Position numbers and translations under genes: made by a program. A stretch of DNA of 64,000 nucleotides. It comes from JBMZCV01 sp049613665 (GTDB lineage: Bacteria; Bacteroidota; Bacteroidia; Chitinophagales; UBA2359). Numbering within the stretch: the first letter of the stretch is position 1; each line of letters opens with the position of its first letter. The notes beneath the pieces were generated by a model. The model worked only from the letters and a program-made list of their open reading frames with translations. It searched no databases and was not told where the DNA came from. The stretch lies in the NCBI GenBank assembly GCA_049613665.1, contig JBMZCV010000001.1:47252-111251 (forward strand). The letters run 5' to 3'. Shown one piece after another: positions 1 to 8,005 of the stretch.

Positions 1-242
1 TTCTGTTCTTCTTTTTTCTTAAAGTTTGGGTCTAATGCCAGCAATTGTTTTTCCAATTCTTTGACTTCATACTGCATTTTGCCCACTTCAGTACGCTTAT
101 CATTCAAGCGTTTTTCCAAAATAGCCTTACGCATTTCTGGCGTTTTAGGTTCATCACTTTTTGCTTCGCCTCCGCAGCTATACAAGCTAAAAGCCATGAT
201 TATCAAAGCAGTAAATATTGAAATTTGTTTTATATTATTCAT
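1..242 (-). CDS. RND efflux periplasmic adaptor (membrane fusion) lipoprotein, N-terminal part
   Basis: Open frame on the minus strand starting with ATG at 242 and running off the left edge of the window (about 80 residues visible). The N-terminus is a short lipoprotein signal (MNNIKQISIFTALIIMAFSL followed by a YSCGG lipobox), then a charged coiled-coil stretch rich in Lys and Glu, as at the start of HlyD/AcrA-type adaptors of RND pumps. It follows a TetR gene and a TolC gene on the same strand, the usual order regulator, channel, adaptor, pump in this phylum, so the pump gene is expected just outside the window. The identity rests on context plus the coiled coil; the lipoyl and beta-barrel domains are not in view. 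Confidence 0.7.
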   Translation of the reverse strand, partial: MNNIKQISIFTALIIMAFSLYSCGGEAKSDEPKTPEMRKAILEKRLNDKRTEVGKMQYEVKELEKQLLALDPNFKKKEEQ

Positions 243-303
243 GAGTTGTTGTTTTAAAACTTGTTCATAATACCTCCAACAAGGGCGTTAAAAATTACCT
301 TTT

Positions 304-437
304 TGTCATTGCGAGCTTGCGTAGCAATCTAATCATACGTCAAAGCCTACAAAATATCGTTTAACTTCTTTTCTGCCGCTTATCGTTCGGGATAGCTTCC
401 TTTCTTTCACTTTGTTCAAAAGATGTTCGCTATGACA
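304..437. repeat. Interspersed repeat with TGTCATnGCGA ends, copy 1
   Basis: A 134-bp non-coding element between the TolC and adaptor genes. The left end reads TGTCATTGCGAGC and the right end reads GTTCGCTATGACA, which is its imperfect inverted copy. A second copy at 60975-61298 shares the internal words (TCGTTTAACTTC, GATAGCTTCC or AATAGCTTCC, GATGTTCGCTATGACA). Elements starting TGTCATTGCGAGC and followed by GCAATCT are a common class of bacterial intergenic repeat. Confidence 0.75.
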
Positions 438-478
438 AAAGTCGTTTTTTATTAGTAATTTTCGTTTTAAATATTTTG

Positions 479-1978
479 TTAATAAGCTCCTAAAGCTTTA
501 TCTAAATTCGTTTTGGCTACTACCAAATCATACAAAGCACTGATATACAAGCCTTGCGTTTCGGTCAAAGAGCTTTCTGCCTGATTGACTTCGAGGCTAG
601 AACCGATGCCTTCTTTATATTTGATAAGTGTTACGTCATAAATTTTTTGTGCCAAATCAATATTTTTCTGCTGACTTTGCAACTGACTAAAAGCATTGAT
701 ATAACTTTTTTGAGCATTGACGACTTCCAAACGGATGCTTTCTTGCATGAGGCTATGTGTATTAAAAGCCTGTTGTTGTGAAGTATAACGCTGTTCTAAT
801 TGTGACCTTTTTTGAAAACCATCAAAAATCGGAATATTCACTTGCAAGCCCACTAAGCCAGAAGGAATCCATTGTTCGCCTTTCCAAACCTTTAAATTGT
901 TGCTCTGAAATGCAAATTGGTAAGAGAAAAAAGCTGCCACGGTTGGCAAATATTGAGCTTTAATTTGCTGAATATCCAAGTCACGAAATGTATTTTGAAT
1001 TTCAGTCAGCTTCACTTCTACTCTATTTTCGAGAGCCGTGCTTTGCAAGCCTAGCACATCTGCTGTGATTTCTTGCTCCGCATTGTCGATATAATCTTCG
1101 AGCGTGTCGCTAAGTGTTATTTCCTTGTCTAGCGGCAAACCCATTTGAAATTTCAATAAATTTGTGGTCAGCACAACTGCACGTTTTGTATTGTCTATTT
1201 GCGTTTGGAGGTTTGCCAACGACAATTTTAATCTATCTACTTCTAGCTCTTCCACAAAGCCATTTTCGAAAAGCTGTGTCGTTTCAAACAAGACTTTATC
1301 CAAAATATCGGTATTAGATTCGAGTACAGCAACGTTTTTGTCGGCTACTAAAACCGCAAAATAAGCCTCCGCAATACCATTTTTAATATCTTGCTCGCTT
1401 TGCATAGCCGATTTTTGGGCTCGTTCCACAAACATTTGAGCCGCTTTCAAACCTAGCAAATAGCTACCATCAAATACTAATTGCGATACTTCTATGCCTG
1501 CTGAAAGGCTATTTTTTGTACCAAAAGTTAGTTTTTGAAACTCTGGAACAGCTCCTTCTGGCGGCTGCAAAACAGGCAAAAAACCAATTCCATCTGTTGT
1601 TACAGGGTCGGTAGGGTCTGGCAGATAGCCACCTGCATCGAAATAAAGCGTATCGGCACCGCCAAAAGCGTCGGACGGCACTAGCGAAGCAGGCAATGTT
1701 ACGTTGTAGTTGTAGCCCAAAGACGCATTTACTTGTGGCAAACCTACTGCTTTTACCTCATTGACTTGCCCACGAGCCGCTTCAATATCGAGTCGTGCGT
1801 TTTTGACATTTAAATTGTGTTGCACAGCATGTTCTTGTGCTTCTTTTAGGCTAAAAGTCATGCTGCCTTCGCTGTTTTCGGTCGGTATTTCGGCTGCATC
1901 TTGAGCCATGAGTAGCGGCGAAAACAAAAACGATAGCATAACCATTGTTGCTAAAATGCTTTTAGTTTTACTTAACAT
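479..1978 (-). CDS. TolC-family outer membrane efflux channel
   Basis: 499 residues. Begins with a Sec signal peptide (MLSKTKSILATMVMLSFLF, ending near MAQDA), followed by two outer-membrane-efflux-protein repeats rich in long amphipathic helices (ARLDIEAARGQVNEVKAVGLP and the equivalent in the second half), as in TolC/OprM-type trimers that span the outer membrane and periplasm. The start codon lies inside the end of the upstream TetR gene (11-bp overlap), so the two are translationally coupled. The adaptor gene follows after 236 bp containing a repeat element. Expected role: outer membrane exit duct of a tripartite RND pump; the substrate cannot be told. Confidence 0.9.
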   Translation of the reverse strand: MLSKTKSILATMVMLSFLFSPLLMAQDAAEIPTENSEGSMTFSLKEAQEHAVQHNLNVKNARLDIEAARGQVNEVKAVGLPQVNASLGYNYNVTLPASLVPSDAFGGADTLYFDAGGYLPDPTDPVTTDGIGFLPVLQPPEGAVPEFQKLTFGTKNSLSAGIEVSQLVFDGSYLLGLKAAQMFVERAQKSAMQSEQDIKNGIAEAYFAVLVADKNVAVLESNTDILDKVLFETTQLFENGFVEELEVDRLKLSLANLQTQIDNTKRAVVLTTNLLKFQMGLPLDKEITLSDTLEDYIDNAEQEITADVLGLQSTALENRVEVKLTEIQNTFRDLDIQQIKAQYLPTVAAFFSYQFAFQSNNLKVWKGEQWIPSGLVGLQVNIPIFDGFQKRSQLEQRYTSQQQAFNTHSLMQESIRLEVVNAQKSYINAFSQLQSQQKNIDLAQKIYDVTLIKYKEGIGSSLEVNQAESSLTETQGLYISALYDLVVAKTNLDKALGAY

Positions 1979-2600
1979 ATTGGTTGTTTTTGATTGTAGC
2001 TAAGTTATCTCGCAGATACTGCATACCTTTTTCGGAAGCAATGCCATAAATATGGTATTTCAGCAATTCGATATAAATATCTGCGGCTTGATATTGTTGA
2101 GTATTAAAAATGTCGGTTTCAAGAAATATTTTGGAATGGTCGATATAGAAGCGAGCGATAAGTTCGGGTTTGAGGTTTTGCCGATATAAGCCTTCGGCCA
2201 TACCTTGCTCAATGTTTTGCAATACGGTAGTGTAAATAAACTCGGTGCGATGTTTTTCGAGCATTTGCCACGATTCTCTATAATATTTTTGGAGGTCATA
2301 GACAAGGCTTGGGCGGTGCATTTGTTGCAGTTTTAGATAGACAAAGTTGCCTATTTCGACCATTTCGTCGATAGCGTTTTTGTCGGCATCAAAAATTTTG
2401 GTCACAAAAGCACGTTCCATATCAAGGTGTCGTTGCATACCTTTGTTCACTAAATCGGCCTTGTTGTCGATATATTGGTAGAGGGTTTTTTTGGACATAC
2501 CCATGTTGCGTGCAATGTCGTCCATAGACACGCTGCGAATGCCGTATTTTGCAAAAAGCTGTAAGGAGTGTTCTAGTATTTTTTCTAATGTCGAGTTCAT
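1968..2600 (-). CDS. TetR/AcrR-family transcriptional regulator of the efflux operon
   Basis: 210 residues from the ATG at 2600 (MNSTLEKILEHSLQLFAKYG). The N-terminal 50 residues form the TetR helix-turn-helix (RSVSMDDIARNMGMSKKTLY followed by YIDNKADLV), and the rest is the all-helical ligand-binding and dimerisation domain. An upstream in-frame start at 2642 is rejected because it would lie inside the promoter at 2623-2654. As first gene of the operon it probably represses its own promoter and is relieved by a pump substrate; this is inference from family behaviour. Overlaps the TolC start by 11 bp. Confidence 0.88.
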   Translation of the reverse strand: MNSTLEKILEHSLQLFAKYGIRSVSMDDIARNMGMSKKTLYQYIDNKADLVNKGMQRHLDMERAFVTKIFDADKNAIDEMVEIGNFVYLKLQQMHRPSLVYDLQKYYRESWQMLEKHRTEFIYTTVLQNIEQGMAEGLYRQNLKPELIARFYIDHSKIFLETDIFNTQQYQAADIYIELLKYHIYGIASEKGMQYLRDNLATIKNNQYVK

Positions 2601-2622
2601 CAATCTTTTTAAGTTATAGCCG

Positions 2623-2654
2623 CAAAGGTATATCAAAAACATTGGAAACGCAAA
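2623..2654 (-). promoter_or_regulatory. Bacteroidota-type promoter of the tetR-tolC-adaptor operon
   Basis: On the minus strand the sequence reads TTTG (2654-2651), 20 bases, then TACCTTTG (2630-2623), an exact match to the Bacteroidota sigma consensus TTTG-N19/21-TAnnTTTG. It sits 23 bp before the chosen TetR start. Confidence 0.8.
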
Positions 2655-2868
2655 AAAGTTTTAAAGTTTCCTAAGTTTTTATCATAAAAATATTTGTCGT
2701 ATTTGTGTGTTTTTGGTTTGGTGGCTTGTGTAAGCTTTTTTGTGGAAGTAGTAATGAATGTTCTCAAATATTTGTTTTCTATTAGCTTTTCTTAATAAGT
2801 TAGTATTTTGCTAAAAAAAACTTAATTATAATTTTATTAGTATAACATTTGATAGTATAAATATTTTC

Positions 2869-2899
2869 TTTGAATTAACAATTTTTAAGCTTAGATTTG
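2869..2899 (+). promoter_or_regulatory. Bacteroidota-type promoter of the restriction-modification genes
   Basis: TTTG at 2869-2872, a 19-base spacer, then TAGATTTG at 2892-2899, 36 bp before the methyltransferase ATG. The surrounding 290 bp between the divergent TetR gene and this gene is AT-rich and holds no other feature I can recognise. Confidence 0.7.
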
Positions 2900-2935
2900 T
2901 AAAAACTTAAAAATATCAAAACTTTATTACAAGAT

Positions 2936-5428
2936 ATGAGCAAGTTGTTTACTTATGTTAGTTTATTTAGCGGTGCAGGTGTTGGTTGTTATGGATTTAA
3001 ACAAGAAAATTTTAAATGTATAGCAACTAATGAAATTTTAAGTAAAAGACTCAAAATTCAATTACACAACAATAAATGTAAATATGATACAGGATATTTG
3101 AATGGAGATATTACCAATTTAGAAATAAAACAAAAATTATTTAATGAAATCAAATTTTGGAAAAAAAACCATAATATAAAAAATGTTGATATAATTATTG
3201 CAACCCCTCCTTGTCAGGGAATGTCTGTTGCAAATCATAAAAAAAAGAATGAAATAGTTAGAAATTCATTAATAGTAGAATCAATTAAAATAGTAAAAAA
3301 TATACAACCTAAATTTTTTATATTTGAAAATGTACGGTCTTTTCTAACCACAATATGTACTGATGTTGATAATATAGATAAATCTATTGAAGAAACGATA
3401 AATAATAATTTAGCTGGACATTATAATATATTAGCTAAAATTATAAATTTCAAAGAATATGGTTCGCATTCTAGTCGTACAAGAACTTTAGTCATTGGAG
3501 TAAGAAAGGATATTCACAATATTACTCCTTATGATATTTTTCCGAAAAAAGTTCAAGCAAAAACATTGAGAGAATTAATAGGACATTTACCAACTTTAAA
3601 AGAGATGGGGGAAATTTCAAACGATATTTTCCACTCATTTAGAAAGTTCAATTTAAGAATGTTACCTTGGATAGAAAATTTAAAAGAAGGAGAATCAGCT
3701 TTTGACAACAAAGACCCTCTTAGAATCCCTCATAGGATTATTAATGGAAATATTGTTTATAATCAAAGTAAGAATGGTGACAAATATGCTCGATGGTACT
3801 GGGATAGAGTAGCACCTTGTATTCATACTCGAAATGATATTTTATCAAGTCAAAATACTATTCACCCACAAGATAATAGAGTTTTTTCCATTCGTGAAAT
3901 TATGAAAATGCTGTCAATTCCTGATAGTTTTGAATGGTCAAATATAGAAACTAAACAACTCAATAAACTTTCATTAGAGGATAAAAGAAAGTTTCTAAAA
4001 AAAGAAGAGTTAAATATCAGGCATTGTTTAGGAGAAGCAGTGCCTACTGCCGTATTTGCAAATATTGCACTAAATATTAAAAATGCTTTAGAACAAAAGT
4101 CATTAACACTTCCTAAAATTAACAGAATCATTTTAAAATATAAATTATTTGAGATTAACAATTTAATTACTTTCATAAAAAAAAATATTGCAGTCCTTTC
4201 ACTAAGTAACTTATATTCAATTGCGGAGTTAGCCAATTCAAAAAGACAAGATACAGCGGCTTATTTTACAAGGAAAGATATTGCTTATTCAGTAGTAAAA
4301 AGTTTGCCATCTCTAAAAAAGAAAAAAACAATTAAAATTTTAGAACCTGCTGTTGGTATCGGGGTATTTATACCACTTCTAATAAAAAAATATGAAAACA
4401 CAAAAAACGTTATAATTGATATTTGTGATATTGACAATAATTCTTTAAAAATACTAAACATAATTATAAACAACATAGGTGTTCCTTCTAATTTTACAAT
4501 TAATTTAGTAAATAAAGATTTTTTATTATGGAATATACAAAATAGATATGATATTGTGCTTGGTAATCCTCCCTATAAGAAAGTTATAAAACAAAAACAA
4601 TTATTAGCTCAATATAAATCAAGTCTTTATAATACTAATACCAATAATTTATTTGCTTTTTTTATAGAAAAGGCAATTAAGATTAGCAGATTTGTATCTT
4701 TTATTGTTCCTAAAAGCCTAATTAATAGCCCAGAATTTAATAAAACTAGAGATTTAGTTTTACAACATAATCTAAAAAAAATCTGTGACTATGGTGAAAA
4801 AGCTTTTCGAGGAGTAAAAATAGAAACCATTAGTTTTTTGTTAGATACAGCTAAAAGTTTTGACAATAAGATTATTGTTGAAAGTTACATTAACAATTAT
4901 TATTTACAACAACAAAAAAAATATATTTTTTCTAAAGATTTTCCTTATTGGTTAATATATAGAAATAAAATTTTTGATAAAACTGTTTCTAAAATGCGTT
5001 TAGGTATATTTTCAAGTTTTAGAGATAGACAAATTACCAAAGCCAATCTAAAAAAAGAAGGTCTAATAAGAGTTCTTAAAGCTCGCAATATAGGTAATAA
5101 TGAGATTAACAATTTAGATAATTATGATTGTTATATAGATGATTATGATAAGTATAGTGTAGCTAAATTTCTTAATAAAACAGATATAGTTTTAGTTCCT
5201 AATTTAACTTATTATCCAAGAGCAGCTTTTTTACCTAAGAATACAATTGTTGATGGTTCTGTTGCCTTATTAATTTTGAAAGATGGCGAACAAAAACTCA
5301 CTAAAGAAGATTTAGATTTTTATAGCAGTAAAGAATTTGAAATGTATTATCGAGTTGCGAGAAATTATGGCACTCGCTCATTAAATATAGATAATAATTC
5401 TGTTTATTTCTTTGGTATTCTTAAATAA
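2936..5428 (+). CDS. Fused cytosine-C5 / adenine-N6 DNA methyltransferase of a type II restriction-modification system
   Basis: 830 residues with two complete methyltransferase modules. Residues 1-380 are a cytosine-C5 enzyme: motif I SLFSGAG near residue 9, catalytic PPCQG near 92, ENV (motif VI) near 130, SSRTRT (motif VIII) near 178 and a motif X-like GEAVPTAVFANIAL near 365. Residues 430-830 are an N6-adenine enzyme of the gamma/TaqI type: TAAYFTRKDIA, S-adenosylmethionine loop ILEPAVGIGVF, and catalytic NPPY near 543, with a C-terminal target-recognition-like region. One chain should therefore place both m5C and m6A, as expected for an asymmetric site needing a different enzyme on each strand. 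The HNH endonuclease follows 9 bp downstream. The gene is visibly more AT-rich than neighbouring genes, suggesting horizontal gain. I recall m5C plus m6A pairs, some fused, in the Alw26I/Eco31I/Esp3I type IIS group; membership is not proven. Confidence 0.9.
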   Translation: MSKLFTYVSLFSGAGVGCYGFKQENFKCIATNEILSKRLKIQLHNNKCKYDTGYLNGDITNLEIKQKLFNEIKFWKKNHNIKNVDIIIATPPCQGMSVANHKKKNEIVRNSLIVESIKIVKNIQPKFFIFENVRSFLTTICTDVDNIDKSIEETINNNLAGHYNILAKIINFKEYGSHSSRTRTLVIGVRKDIHNITPYDIFPKKVQAKTLRELIGHLPTLKEMGEISNDIFHSFRKFNLRMLPWIENLKEGESAFDNKDPLRIPHRIINGNIVYNQSKNGDKYARWYWDRVAPCIHTRNDILSSQNTIHPQDNRVFSIREIMKMLSIPDSFEWSNIETKQLNKLSLEDKRKFLKKEELNIRHCLGEAVPTAVFANIALNIKNALEQKSLTLPKINRIILKYKLFEINNLITFIKKNIAVLSLSNLYSIAELANSKRQDTAAYFTRKDIAYSVVKSLPSLKKKKTIKILEPAVGIGVFIPLLIKKYENTKNVIIDICDIDNNSLKILNIIINNIGVPSNFTINLVNKDFLLWNIQNRYDIVLGNPPYKKVIKQKQLLAQYKSSLYNTNTNNLFAFFIEKAIKISRFVSFIVPKSLINSPEFNKTRDLVLQHNLKKICDYGEKAFRGVKIETISFLLDTAKSFDNKIIVESYINNYYLQQQKKYIFSKDFPYWLIYRNKIFDKTVSKMRLGIFSSFRDRQITKANLKKEGLIRVLKARNIGNNEINNLDNYDCYIDDYDKYSVAKFLNKTDIVLVPNLTYYPRAAFLPKNTIVDGSVALLILKDGEQKLTKEDLDFYSSKEFEMYYRVARNYGTRSLNIDNNSVYFFGILK

Positions 5429-5437
5429 AATTAATAT

Positions 5438-6625
5438 ATGTTAGAAAAAATAAAACAACATTTAGAAAAATTTACTTTTGATATTAAAGTAAGCAGGGAT
5501 AGTAGATTTACTGACCAAAAAGTCATTCCTGATGTACTCTCTGCTGTTTCAGAATGCGTGCTTGAATACATACAGGAAAATAAAAATATGCCTTTTAGTA
5601 AAACTGATATTTGGAAATCGAATTTTGCAAATGATACTATCATGGATGTTTTTAGTAAGCCTAACTTAAAAAATGCAGACAATGAATATAATAAGTTTTT
5701 TGCACAACCATTAAAAGCTCTAGCTGCTGCAAAAATATTGCATGAAACCAAACGAAAAAAAACTAATATTTATACTGTAAATGAATACGAAATATTATCA
5801 TATATTGCTAAAAGAGAAAGACATGCTTTAAACTTTCTCAATTTATATTTAACAAAAGTTTTAGAAGATAGCAATATTTATCAAGAATTTGAGCTTTTTT
5901 TTAAGTGCCAAGACAAAACAACTTTTAAAAATTTAAGAAAGACCCTATTCACTTTTTACCACACAAATACAAACATAAAAGGTAAATATGAACCACCTCG
6001 TATCTTCAACAAAATAATAAATATTTTAGCTTACAAAAGAAAATCTAAAGGTTCAATTAAAGGGCAACTTTCAAAAAATATTATTTCTATTGAAGAAATA
6101 AGGTATAATAAAGTAAATTGGAGAGATTTTAACAAAGATAAAAATTTAACCCGAGAAGAATACAAAACAAAGTTTGAAGAGAAAATTAATACTAACAATG
6201 CTAATCAATATTATCTCTATAATATTAAAAAAGCAAAAAGCTTCGTTAAAAATTTACATCCATATAGTGAAATACATAGATTTGAAGCTTACCCAGCAAC
6301 CCAAGCACATCATATTTTTATGCAAAGTGAATTTCCTAATATAGCAGATTTACCAGAAAATATTATTGCATTAACTCCCAATCAACATTATTATTATGCC
6401 CACCCTAATAATAATACTAAGTATGTTGATGAGTATTATTTAATTATCTGTTTGCTTGCAAAGCTAGATTCTATTGAGATAAACTTTAGAGAAAATAAAG
6501 AAGATTATTCTTTAAAAGATTTTATAAAAGTCTTAAATATAGGTTTTTCAACAAATCACTTTAAAACTACCATGAACTATGAAAAATTAAAACATGAAAT
6601 TGTTAAACTTACTTATTCAAAATAA
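5438..6625 (+). CDS. HNH-type restriction endonuclease (probable partner of the fused methyltransferase)
   Basis: 395 residues. The N-terminal two thirds are lysine-rich and helical with no motif I can name. Residues about 288-323 carry an HNH (beta-beta-alpha metal) signature: AHHI, then PENIIALTPNQHYYYAHP, giving the His pair, the Asn of ENII and the His of NQH. It starts 9 bp after the methyltransferase stop and shares its strong AT bias, so the two form one operon. The HNH endonucleases of the Alw26I/Eco31I/Esp3I type IIS group are the best functional analogy, but this protein looks shorter than those as I remember them. Expected role: cleavage of unmodified foreign DNA. The cognate site cannot be read from the sequence. 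Confidence 0.75.
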   Translation: MLEKIKQHLEKFTFDIKVSRDSRFTDQKVIPDVLSAVSECVLEYIQENKNMPFSKTDIWKSNFANDTIMDVFSKPNLKNADNEYNKFFAQPLKALAAAKILHETKRKKTNIYTVNEYEILSYIAKRERHALNFLNLYLTKVLEDSNIYQEFELFFKCQDKTTFKNLRKTLFTFYHTNTNIKGKYEPPRIFNKIINILAYKRKSKGSIKGQLSKNIISIEEIRYNKVNWRDFNKDKNLTREEYKTKFEEKINTNNANQYYLYNIKKAKSFVKNLHPYSEIHRFEAYPATQAHHIFMQSEFPNIADLPENIIALTPNQHYYYAHPNNNTKYVDEYYLIICLLAKLDSIEINFRENKEDYSLKDFIKVLNIGFSTNHFKTTMNYEKLKHEIVKLTYSK

Positions 6626-6761
6626 CATTATTTTATCTGTTCATTACCAATAAGTAAAAGAAATTTAATTTTTAGACCAAACCCCCATTAAAATAACGTC
6701 TATTGGCCTGAGTTATTTATTTTTCGTTACTAAGCTGCTTTTCTTACAAATAATAATACTC

Positions 6762-6828
6762 AAAAAAATAAGCGGTAGGAAGAAAACAATTTACTACAAA
6801 TTATTTTCTTCCTTCACTTATTTTTTTC
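6762..6828. terminator. Bidirectional terminator between the endonuclease gene and the convergent unknown gene
   Basis: Long imperfect hairpin whose arms contain AATAAG, GGAAGAAAA and AATTT against AAATT, TTTTCTTCC and CTTATT, flanked by seven A on the left and seven T on the right. It serves the convergent genes ending at 6625 and 6848. Confidence 0.7.
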
Positions 6829-6847
6829 CAACAAAAGAAAACGAATA

Positions 6848-7360
6848 TTAATCCTCCTTTGTTATATTCCCTTTTTCCTCTGTTGTTGTATCTTCCGTTT
6901 CATCTTGCTGCGTCACCTTTCGATTAAACTCATCTAGCTCTGCCAAACTATTGTCATACGCTGGGTTCATATTGTTTAAAGCTCTCAAACTATCATGCAC
7001 AAACTTTGTATAAGTCATCGCATCTATGCCTGCTGCCATAGCCGTATCGTTCAATATTTCTGATGCTTCTTTTATCACATCAAAAATAGCTTCCAACTTT
7101 TCGTGATGCTTCAAAACAGCATCAAAATCATTGGCCATAAACATACGAGGCATCACGGACTCATACTGCTTGCCTTTTCTATTTGCCAAATGAGCATAAG
7201 CCAACCGACGTGATCCCATTGTTCTACTTCGAAAACGCTCTTCTAACGAGAGTTCTATTTTTATTTTTTTTAGCTTATCTACCTGAATGTATAAATCTGT
7301 CAATATGGTATCTAAATCCGTTTGACTCGGCAATTCTGAAGGATTAAAGTATAATTTCAT
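6848..7360 (-). CDS. Protein of unknown function, 170 residues
   Basis: I do not recognise the family. The protein has no signal peptide or membrane segment and appears helical and cytoplasmic. Residues 18-45 are a charged, heptad-like segment (VDKLKKIKIELSLEERFRSR), the middle is helix-rich, and the last 25 residues form an acidic, threonine- and glutamate-rich tail (DETEDTTTEEKGN) likely to be disordered. A good minus-strand promoter hexamer (TATATTTG at 7416-7409) lies 49 bp upstream, and about 150 bp upstream begins the 43-bp palindromic array. It converges on the restriction-modification operon. Base composition is that of the host genes rather than of the AT-rich restriction genes. A role connected with the array is only a positional guess. 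Confidence 0.65.
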   Translation of the reverse strand: MKLYFNPSELPSQTDLDTILTDLYIQVDKLKKIKIELSLEERFRSRTMGSRRLAYAHLANRKGKQYESVMPRMFMANDFDAVLKHHEKLEAIFDVIKEASEILNDTAMAAGIDAMTYTKFVHDSLRALNNMNPAYDNSLAELDEFNRKVTQQDETEDTTTEEKGNITKED

Positions 7361-7408
7361 CTGATTGAAAATTAATATGGTTAATAATAAAAATTTTAAC
7401 TTGCCTTA

Positions 7409-7416
7409 CAAATATA
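7409..7416 (-). promoter_or_regulatory. Probable -7 element of the unknown gene
   Basis: Reads TATATTTG on the minus strand (consensus TAnnTTTG), with GTTG instead of TTTG 20 bases further upstream at 7440-7437. Confidence 0.5.
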
Positions 7417-7507
7417 ACATATTATTTTTAAAATAACAACATTTAAATATCAAATAACAATAAAAAAAATTAAAAACAAACAATAAATGCACAAAAGATA
7501 CATTAGG

Positions 7508-7900
7508 TATCTCACTAGATAATATTTGCTATCTCAACAGATAGTTTGGGCATCTCACTAGATAGTATTTGCTATCTCAACAGATAGTTTGAGTATCTCG
7601 CTAGATAGTATTTGCTATCTCAACAGATAGTTTGGGCATCTCGCTAGATAGTATTTGCTATCTCAACAGATAGTTTGGGCATCTCGCTAGATAGTATTTG
7701 CTATCTCAATAGATAGTTTGAGTATCTCGCTAGATAGTATTTGCTATCTCAACAGATAGTTTAAGTATCTCGCTAGATAGTATTTGCTATCTCAATAGAT
7801 AGTTTAAGTATCTCGCTAGATAGTATTTGCTATCTCAACAGATAGTTTGAGCATCTCGCTAGATAGTATTTGCTATCTCAATAGATAGTTTAGGTATCTT
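7508..7900. repeat. Tandem array, nine units of 43 bp, built of alternating TATCT / AGATA palindromes
   Basis: The GATAGTATTT word recurs at 7518 (as GATAATATTT), 7561, 7604, 7647, 7690, 7733, 7776, 7819 and 7862, exactly every 43 bp. Each unit holds TATCT, then AGATA, then TATCT, then AGATA at unit positions 1, 10, 23 and 32, so the unit is itself a diverged dimer of 22- and 21-bp half-units, each able to form a small hairpin. TAG stops occur in all three forward frames within a unit, so the array is not coding on that strand. All differences I can see between units are transitions. It lies upstream of the gene at 6848-7360 and downstream of the lipoprotein gene. Confidence 0.95.
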
Positions 7901-7945
7901 ATTTTTAACCCAAAAAAACACCCTACAAACCCCGCCATATAAAAA

Positions 7946-7984
7946 AAGGTGCAAAACATTATTAAAATGTTTTGCACCTTTTAT
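7946..7984. terminator. Terminator of the lipoprotein gene
   Basis: AAAGGTGCAAAACATT is followed by its inverted copy AATGTTTTGCACCTTT, with A-run and T-run flanks. It is 21 bp past the stop of the minus-strand gene ending at 8006 and separates it from the tandem array. Confidence 0.85.
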
Positions 7985-8005
7985 TAAGTTACTTATTATT
8001 TCATG

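Noticed and set aside
3862..4236. 124-codon minus-strand frame inside the fused methyltransferase gene
   Set aside because: Antisense shadow at the junction between the two methyltransferase modules; the forward frame is uninterrupted, so the fusion is real and not a sequencing frameshift.
7508..7900. Possible CRISPR array
   Set aside because: Units are contiguous 43-bp tandem repeats with no variable spacers, and no cas genes are nearby.
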